64,000 nt of DNA from Graphilbum fragrans. Taxonomy: Eukaryota; Ascomycota; Sordariomycetes; Ophiostomatales; Ophiostomataceae. Under the pieces are notes generated by a model. That model saw only the letters and a list, made by a program, of their open reading frames with translations. It was not told the DNA's origin and searched no databases. The translations under genes were made by a program, and so were the position numbers. This document shows, in pieces, positions 57,974-64,000 of this stretch (position 1 is the first letter of the stretch; each line of letters begins with the position of its first letter). The stretch covers positions 678,225-742,224 of the forward strand of contig LLKO01000001.1 of assembly GCA_001513895.1 (NCBI GenBank). The letters are read 5' to 3'.

Positions 57974-60286
57974 CTAATCTTGGCTTGTTCCGAGATACAA
58001 GGTCTTCTCCCACAGATTGCGCAGTAGCGCCGAGGTGCCCTCATCGTCCGGACTACCATCGCCTAGGCTGGCACCACTGAGATGCCGACTGTGGCCGTGG
58101 CTGCGGCTGCTGGCCGCATCGACGGCAAGCCCGCTCGAGTGGTTAGGCAGCGTTCTCGTCCGCGTGAGAGTGGGTGTGACAGGCGGCGCTCCTACTGCGT
58201 GCTGTAGGACATCGCGGCGAATGTCGCGTTCCCGGAAGCTCTGGCTGAGACCAGCAGTCGCGGGCCTGCTGCCACTGGCGGTATTGGGCCGACGGTCGCG
58301 GTCTGGAGTAGTGGTAGAGCGCTGGCTGCCGCCCGCGCCGTTCACAGCCGGAATGCGCCAGTTCTTGTCGCCACCCAAGCGCTCTGTCAGCCGGCTGAGG
58401 CTTCTGGTGACGGGATTCTGGTAGCGGCGGACCACGTAGTATTCCATGCCGGTCTTCTCCATGAGCCGGACAATGCGGGGATCGTGGGTGCCGAAACCGC
58501 CAGCACCGAGCAGCGGACTAGCAGCCGGACCGGCGTGTTGCCGGCTATTCCGGTCAAGGCTGGAGCTGGCGCGTTCGAGGTTCAGTTTTTGCTGTGTGCG
58601 GCTGAGCTCGGCAGGCGGAGCGTGAGCGGGCCGCGTGCGGCGGGGATTCGTTCCTCCTGGGAGTGTTGCTTGGCCATGGCCTTGACGGGCGGCGCCGATC
58701 GTGATGCCAGCTTCTTCGTCGTCCGAGAGTGGTTCGGCGCCGTTAGAGCGGGCACGGCTGCCATGGGCTGCGATGGTTGTTGCATCAGCGGACGCGTTCA
58801 GGATAGAAGCGCCGGCTGCAGCGCGCTCGTGCTCTTCGTTGGCACGGCGCGCGCTGTTCGGCCGCGAGGAGGAGGTCGTGTAGAAAGAAGAGCCACCGCC
58901 GGTGTGGCCGGATCCGGATTCGTTGCTGCCGCTGGTGATGAAGCGGGAGGTCATCGCCTCTCTCTCGCTGCTGCCGCCCGAAAGCGGCTCTTGGCGGCGC
59001 GTCATCTGAGGTGGACTGGCTGGTTCAGGGGAGGGAGGAGAGTCTCGTCGCAAAGAGGCCGAAGCGGTCTCCGTGGACATTTTTGGCGGAACGCCTGCAG
59101 ATGGGGTTCGGGGCAGCAGCAGCTTTGTGGTGGAGTGGGATCTGCGCTGCGAATTCAGTGTCGATGTTGGCGAGGGTGGCTGGGGTGCCAGAGTGTCCTG
59201 GATAGGCGTCGGGGCCTGTGGTGAGTTGTCGAAGTCTTGATTGTTTGCGCTGTCGTTTGTATTGTCGTTTCTGTGGTTGCGGCCGCTGTCACTATCGCTG
59301 TCGCTGTCTTTGTCTGTTCGCCTTCCACTCTCGTATCCCTCGGGTGTGGCTCTCTGCGGCTCTGGTACTAGGCGGTTGTAGTTGGGCGTCTGAACGATCG
59401 TCGACGAGCCGGCATCCACCCACTCGTCGTCCTGAGCGTCTGGACTGCCGATCTCAAAGTGCACTTGCTGCGGCTTTTTCCCGGCCGAGTTGGTGAGTGG
59501 CCGGAATTTATCGTGGACGGCGGGGTTTGAGTTGGCCCGTTTCAGGTTCTGTGTTGGGCGCGCGCCGTGCCCGCTGCGTTTGGACACGTCTGCGTGTGAA
59601 CGGTTGCGCTTCAGGCTGGAGGCGGAGACATTCTTGCGCAGCAGCGAGGATGTGGACGACGAGTTAGGGTTGCGCGTCAGCTTGGCGTCCGTCGAAGACG
59701 TCGACCGACGATGTTGCGGATGCTGCGGATGCTGCGGAGTCTGTGGATGCTGTGAATGCTGGGATTGGGCAGCAGATGAAGGCGGTGGGACGGCCGCAAA
59801 CGGGAAACGGTTGGCGTTATCGGAAGGCGGCGACAGTGAGGTTTGGCGCCGATGCGCCAGTTTGGCCGATGACGTGGATGCCACGTTGTGCAGCTGGCTG
59901 CTCTGCTGGTGGTGGTGGGTGTGGTTGTGTTGGTGTTTGCCGAGCAGAGTTTTGGACGAGGGGACGCGGCCGTGAAGTCGTGCTGTGCTGCCTCCGCCGC
60001 CGACGATGTGTTTTTGAGACTTGACTCGTGGGTGAGAAGGGCCAGCTGACGATGTGGCTTTTTGTGGATTGTGCGATGCTGTTGCTCCTGGTGGTGCCTG
60101 CTGTGCCTGCTGTGCCTGTTGTGGCTTCTTCAGCGGTGTAGGCGGCTGCTGCTGCTTTCTGCTAGACAGCTGGGGCTCGCTGTCGGTGCCACTCTCGCTT
60201 CCATTGCTACTCTGTGCCACCTGGTTTTGGCGCTGCCTGCTTTCTGATTGGCCAGCCGCGTTGCTGCCGTTTGTGACTCTGTCCAT
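57974..60286 (-). CDS. TORC1 subunit TCO89-like protein
   Basis: Single exon, 770 aa from the first ATG (MDRVTNGSNAAG); the open frame extends further 5' but only with GTG. Ser/Gln/Pro/His-rich and mostly disordered. The recognisable domain at about 210-300 contains ASSLKRNRSHADVSKR, NLKRANSNPAVHDK and VHFEIGSPDAQDDEWVDAGSS, blocks typical of the fungal TORC1 subunit Tco89, a fungal partner of the TOR kinase at the vacuole. A second conserved stretch near the end reads DPRIVRLMEKTGMEYYVVRRYQNPVTRSLSRL, and the protein ends NLWEKTLYLG. Histidine/glutamine repeats come from a 9-bp repeat at about 59720-59765. Function is inferred from the family domain. Confidence 0.8.
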   Translation of the reverse strand: MDRVTNGSNAAGQSESRQRQNQVAQSSNGSESGTDSEPQLSSRKQQQPPTPLKKPQQAQQAQQAPPGATASHNPQKATSSAGPSHPRVKSQKHIVGGGGSTARLHGRVPSSKTLLGKHQHNHTHHHQQSSQLHNVASTSSAKLAHRRQTSLSPPSDNANRFPFAAVPPPSSAAQSQHSQHPQTPQHPQHPQHRRSTSSTDAKLTRNPNSSSTSSLLRKNVSASSLKRNRSHADVSKRSGHGARPTQNLKRANSNPAVHDKFRPLTNSAGKKPQQVHFEIGSPDAQDDEWVDAGSSTIVQTPNYNRLVPEPQRATPEGYESGRRTDKDSDSDSDSGRNHRNDNTNDSANNQDFDNSPQAPTPIQDTLAPQPPSPTSTLNSQRRSHSTTKLLLPRTPSAGVPPKMSTETASASLRRDSPPSPEPASPPQMTRRQEPLSGGSSEREAMTSRFITSGSNESGSGHTGGGSSFYTTSSSRPNSARRANEEHERAAAGASILNASADATTIAAHGSRARSNGAEPLSDDEEAGITIGAARQGHGQATLPGGTNPRRTRPAHAPPAELSRTQQKLNLERASSSLDRNSRQHAGPAASPLLGAGGFGTHDPRIVRLMEKTGMEYYVVRRYQNPVTRSLSRLTERLGGDKNWRIPAVNGAGGSQRSTTTPDRDRRPNTASGSRPATAGLSQSFRERDIRRDVLQHAVGAPPVTPTLTRTRTLPNHSSGLAVDAASSRSHGHSRHLSGASLGDGSPDDEGTSALLRNLWEKTLYLGTSQD
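59718..59766. repeat. 9-bp repeat encoding QHP units in TCO89
   Basis: Unit GGATGCTGC with variants, about five copies on the plus strand; encodes Q-H-P/S repeats in the TCO89-like protein. Confidence 0.75.
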
Positions 60287-61633
60287 GACGGCAGAGGCGG
60301 TGGCAGTCTGTTCCTTCCCACTGGCCGCTGTCACACACGGACTTGCTTTGTCCTTCCTCTGTGCTGCCCAGCTCCTTAGTTCCTTCCTAGATTGGTCACA
60401 GGCGGCTTTAAACGATCCAGTCTACCGCACCGTTGTTTTTTTGGTTCGCCAGGCTATCACTACCAGTGCACCCAACAAATGTCGCTCGTAAATCTGTCAG
60501 CTTGCGGAGTTATATCCGGCGTTTTCCTGTGCATAAGAAGTAGGCCGGACAGCAACCCAATGCAAGATCGCGTGCGTCGAAATGCTGGGCTAGTGGGCCG
60601 AATCCGACCGAACTGCCTGGGTAGAGCTTTTGAGCCGAACTTTGGTGAGTCAGGTCGGGATCTGGGTGCCGGTGACCGGTTGCTCCTTCCTTTCTCGTTC
60701 AACAGATGGTAGATTCGCGCCCGTCGGGAGTTGAATGCTGATTTTGGTGCTTGCTGCGCTGTTTCACCTTCTCAAATGCGCATTGGCTGCAGGAGCTCGA
60801 TGCGCAGGAAGAGCAGACAATGGCAGGCGCGAACCAATGAGAGGTGGCGAATACTCCCTACAATCGGCTGTAGGAGATAGGGTTTAGGCCGTGTTAGAAT
60901 GTGTCGAAAAGGGAGACGGTGGGCGAAAAATCGACGTAAAAAGCTGGAAGAAGTGAGAAGAGAGCAGATGCAGAGAAGATGGAGGTTGTGTAAAGGTAGA
61001 CGATGAGGCAAGGGAGATTTCTCGTAGAAATGAACAGCAAGCGAACTAAAAAAAACTGGAGGACAATGAAATAGCAGCTATGGAGCATCGGCATCTTTCT
61101 GGGTCCGGCCTGTGGGCGGCTTCGGCTATGGGGAATGCACTCCAAGCGGCAGTCAGGTGGCCACAGCGAGCGATGGCACTGAAGACGACCGCTAATGCTG
61201 CGCGATGGGTAGAAGGAGCGACTACGGGCAGCATCTAGGCGTTGTTTAGCACCCTATTGGCCAATCCAACGACCCCGCCATAGGCTTATTCGTTGCATTT
61301 GCGGAGGCGCGGCTTGAGGTGAACCAGGGCTAGGCCTAGCCAGATGCAATATACGACGCGGCATCTACGAGTAGCGACTACGGGTTGCGATATCACAAAT
61401 CAGTATTACACAGGTCTGCACAATAATAGGTATGTATGTCTATTAGATTAAAACAATAAGGTAAACAAAATGAACATAAACACATTAAAAATATGTATGT
61501 GCGAGTGCACGAGACAGAGCAAGTTCTAAGAAGACAAAAAGTAAACAAGTCAGCAACGATGGAATGGAAGTGTGGCAGACAACTCACTCAGGCGAATACG
61601 TGACCAGCACCTACCTGTGTCACTTACCTACCC
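60287..61633. other. Intergenic region between TCO89 and the SNF2-type gene
   Basis: 1.35 kb, no gene seen. Includes the TCO89 promoter and the 3' flank of the SNF2-type gene; the part at about 61380-61560 is AT-rich. Confidence 0.55.
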
Positions 61634-64000
61634 TCATGCGAGCTCAACTGTGGCCCCATCTTCCCCTTCCAGCTGCAGCGGCTCGTCAATGGCGAATGGA
61701 TCGCTAGCAATCCGGCGGCCAGCTTGGGTGACCATGACAATGCGGTCGACCGGACTGTCGTCGGTGACCAATAGTCGATGGTGCAAGCGCAGCGTCTGCC
61801 CCTCTCGGTTGGTGCGGCCAAAGGCCTGATTCTGCTGGCTGTGCAGTCGCAGCGGGCCCGTCAGAATCTGGTAGTTGGCCACAGTGAGGTCGTTGCCGGT
61901 GCCAACATCGCGAAAGGTACCAACGAGGACGCGGCTAGTGGACGCGAGCGGCGTGTCGAGGCGGTTGAAGCGCTGCAGCAGGGACGAGCGCTCAGACAGC
62001 TTCATGTCCGCATGCAGAAAGACGGCGTTGGCCTCGGGGCGCAGCTTGCACAGCGCCAGGTACAGAAACACCGCCTCGCCCATCCGGGGACTCACGATGA
62101 CGAGCTTCTTGAGGCCCGCGTCCGCCTTCTTCCGCGGAAGACCACCAGCCGAGGGGCCAGATGCAGTGATGCTTGGCGTCGAGGGAGGCGGCGGCGGCGA
62201 TGGTAGAGCGAGGCGGCGGCGCTGTCTGTCGTGGCTCATTTCGTCCAGCGTGGCTAGGATGGTGGCAAGATAGGGGCTCTGGTCGATGATGGTGTCCAGG
62301 TGCTCTTGGAAGCGAGCCACTTTGGTCACATCACGGTTCTCAGCCTGGCGAATCTCGGCGCGGAGCGAAGCTAAGCCGAAGTCTAGCACCGGAGGATCGG
62401 CAACTATCAAGCGAGCTGCCCCGGGAAACGTGGCAAGGATCTCTAGGTCCATCATGTGGTTGAAGAGCGAACTGGACCGGACGACCTGGCCCCAGTTGTT
62501 TTCGTTGGCCTCGGCCGGAAGAGTCGGTGCTGGCCCGGAAGACGCCATGGCCTCGCGTATCTGGAGAGCCACACGTGCCGCTACTGCGCCGACGTCCGCG
62601 CGGAAGACAGCGGGCGTCGCGTGGACCACGACCTCGGGGGTGACGTCCTGTAGGTTGAAAATGCGCTGGCGGAAAAACATGGACGCCTCTGTATGGCGCA
62701 TGACAAGACGGCTGCCTTGGAAAAAGTGCTCGGCACGCGTCCGGAAGTCGGCGGCTTGCTGTGGTGTCCCATCTTCGGCAATGGCCATATCATAAGCGTC
62801 TTGCAGCGCCTGGAGGCTGACTACCCGGCTGCCATGGTGCTGGCTTTCCGGGTCATCCCACTGCGGCAACTGCTGCACAATCTCCGTGACGCCCTCGAGG
62901 TCTGTCAGCTTGGCCGGCATCGGGGTGCCCGTGATGGACCAAAAGTCGAAGTCACGCCCGTTGTTGCGCATGTGCTTGTGTTGGCGAGCCAGCTCCACGA
63001 TAGCGTCCTTGGCCTTGTGGAATTCATCCACGAGTTGAATGCCCACGGGGCAAGCGTACACAGTCTTTCGGTCTCCCCCGGCACGGCGCCGGAGAGGCAC
63101 CGGAGCCTGGAAGAACTCGATCAGTTTTTCCGGCACATGGGACGCAAGGAAGATAAACCGCTCCGGGACGCTGTCCTTGGCGATGCTTGGCGTGAAGCTG
63201 TACGAAACGTCCGAGACATTGGGCTCCCAGTTAGGCGGAAAGAGGCCATCGGAAGTCTTGTCGGCAAACGCAGATGCCGGCCGTACCTCCATCTGCAGCT
63301 TTTGCTTCAGACGAGGCGCAGGGGCCATCACCGTGTCTTCCTTGATCATCTTGCTGTGGAAGACCACGGGCTCGAAGTATTTGTGCTGCAGCCGCACGTG
63401 CTTGATCGTCTTGACCCAGTTGTCCAGGACCGTCTGTGGCGCCAGAATCAGCGAGATGCCACGAGAGAGGCTGTCTGCAACACGCCGCGTCACGCCGCCG
63501 GGATTTGCATAGCACTCGATGCCCATGGCGTTGCCACAAGGGCAGGGTATGCTGGCTGAAGATGAGGCTGAGCCGTCCGAATCTACCACCAATTCGCGAG
63601 GATGATGCTGCTTCGGCGCGACGTGGGCGTGGCCACTCTTTTTATTCTCGTGCTCCCGCATCTGCCACTCACGCTCGACCTCGGCCCGGTTGTAGGCAAT
63701 GGAAGCCCGCAACAGGCATACCAGCAGACACACATACGTCTTGCCAGTGCCCATGACATCGGCCAACACACCACCGCACAGATCGCGGTTAGTCCGGCTC
63801 GTCAGCATCCAGTACGCCGTCCACAGCTGGCTGGGCTTCACCCACATGTTGTCTGTGCCGGGCACCTTGACCGAACGTGCCTGCGCATCCTTGTGTGCTT
63901 CTGGGTCGAGACAGAGCAAAGTGCAGCACTGACGCCACTCTTCGTCTGACGGCGATTGGGCCTCGGGCAGCAGAGCGTGCAGGTCGCCCTCGATCGGATC
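61634..64000 (-). CDS. SNF2/SWI2-family DNA-dependent ATPase, 5' truncated by window edge
   Basis: The frame is open to the end of the window (789 codons incl. stop, no intron seen), so the start lies beyond it. Motif I is seen as VLADVMGTGKTYV, motif II as LVDEFHKAKD (DEFH instead of DEAH), motif III as FWSITGTPMPAKLTDLEG, and motif VI as QAFGRTNREGQ, close to the Q..GR..R.GQ of this family. Between motif I and Ia there is an insert with CPCGNAMGIEC, a possible metal site. Snf2-type enzymes move DNA against proteins using ATP. The GTGKT loop and DEFH box set it apart from the common remodeller branches; no reader domain is visible in this part, and the subfamily and role are unknown. Confidence 0.85.
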   Translation of the reverse strand, partial: DPIEGDLHALLPEAQSPSDEEWRQCCTLLCLDPEAHKDAQARSVKVPGTDNMWVKPSQLWTAYWMLTSRTNRDLCGGVLADVMGTGKTYVCLLVCLLRASIAYNRAEVEREWQMREHENKKSGHAHVAPKQHHPRELVVDSDGSASSSASIPCPCGNAMGIECYANPGGVTRRVADSLSRGISLILAPQTVLDNWVKTIKHVRLQHKYFEPVVFHSKMIKEDTVMAPAPRLKQKLQMEVRPASAFADKTSDGLFPPNWEPNVSDVSYSFTPSIAKDSVPERFIFLASHVPEKLIEFFQAPVPLRRRAGGDRKTVYACPVGIQLVDEFHKAKDAIVELARQHKHMRNNGRDFDFWSITGTPMPAKLTDLEGVTEIVQQLPQWDDPESQHHGSRVVSLQALQDAYDMAIAEDGTPQQAADFRTRAEHFFQGSRLVMRHTEASMFFRQRIFNLQDVTPEVVVHATPAVFRADVGAVAARVALQIREAMASSGPAPTLPAEANENNWGQVVRSSSLFNHMMDLEILATFPGAARLIVADPPVLDFGLASLRAEIRQAENRDVTKVARFQEHLDTIIDQSPYLATILATLDEMSHDRQRRRLALPSPPPPPSTPSITASGPSAGGLPRKKADAGLKKLVIVSPRMGEAVFLYLALCKLRPEANAVFLHADMKLSERSSLLQRFNRLDTPLASTSRVLVGTFRDVGTGNDLTVANYQILTGPLRLHSQQNQAFGRTNREGQTLRLHHRLLVTDDSPVDRIVMVTQAGRRIASDPFAIDEPLQLEGEDGATVELA

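Noticed and set aside
60287..60334. Upstream extension of TCO89 to a GTG codon
   Set aside because: Nuclear fungal genes rarely start at GTG; the first ATG (60284-60286) is preferred.
1..64000. Transposons or repeat-induced point mutation tracts
   Set aside because: No transposase, reverse transcriptase, long terminal or inverted repeats, and no strongly AT-rich TpA-enriched block was seen by eye.

Overview
The window is nuclear DNA of a filamentous ascomycete, most likely a Sordariomycete and possibly Ophiostomatales (an inference from protein similarity and gene style, not proven). It has GC-rich coding regions, short introns of mostly 50-130 nt with GTRNGT donors and GCTAAC-type branch sites 10-20 nt before the acceptor, pyrimidine-rich leaders, and gaps of 0.3-3 kb between genes. 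I see no transposon, virus, CRISPR array, rRNA or convincing tRNA.

Layout: (1) 1-6 kb: the 3' part of a WD40-like protein, an ornithine cyclodeaminase-family protein (-) and a beta-carbonic anhydrase (-). (2) 8.9-17.5 kb: ribosomal protein eL8 (-) divergent from the tRNA thiolase NCS6/CTU1 (+), then complex I subunit NDUFA1/MWFE (-) divergent from a PHD-MYST histone acetyltransferase of SAS3/KAT6 type (+). (3) 19.5-31.7 kb: epsin, the Nup98-Nup96 precursor and PEX11. (4) 33.5-44 kb, metabolic: fructose-1,6-bisphosphatase, a CYP7-like P450, a GIT1-like MFS permease and a type III polyketide synthase. (5) 46-49 kb: the ER chaperone BiP/Kar2 with 11 exons and a C-terminal HDEL. (6) 51-64 kb: a small four-helix membrane protein, the ribosome-biogenesis factor BFR2/AATF (-), the mitochondrial Fe-S factor IND1/NUBPL (+), the splicing factor SPF30/SMNDC1 (-), the TORC1 subunit TCO89 (-) and the 3' part of a SNF2-type ATPase (-).

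Most genes are housekeeping genes, each with its own promoter. Three close divergent pairs (eL8/NCS6, NDUFA1/SAS3, BFR2/IND1) share intergenic promoters. The only plausible accessory group is P450 - MFS permease - type III PKS at 35-44 kb.

The strongest unusual signals are in gene structure: a 4-nt internal microexon in NDUFA1; a 12-nt microexon in BiP that encodes the DLGT phosphate loop; a 363-nt intron at the Nup98/Nup96 junction whose retention would end translation eight codons into the intron; and an apparent one-base frameshift in the first exon of BFR2. Splice sites were placed by reading the sequence and requiring frame closure and family-motif continuity; no transcript data were available. 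I found no convincing wholly new multi-gene system.
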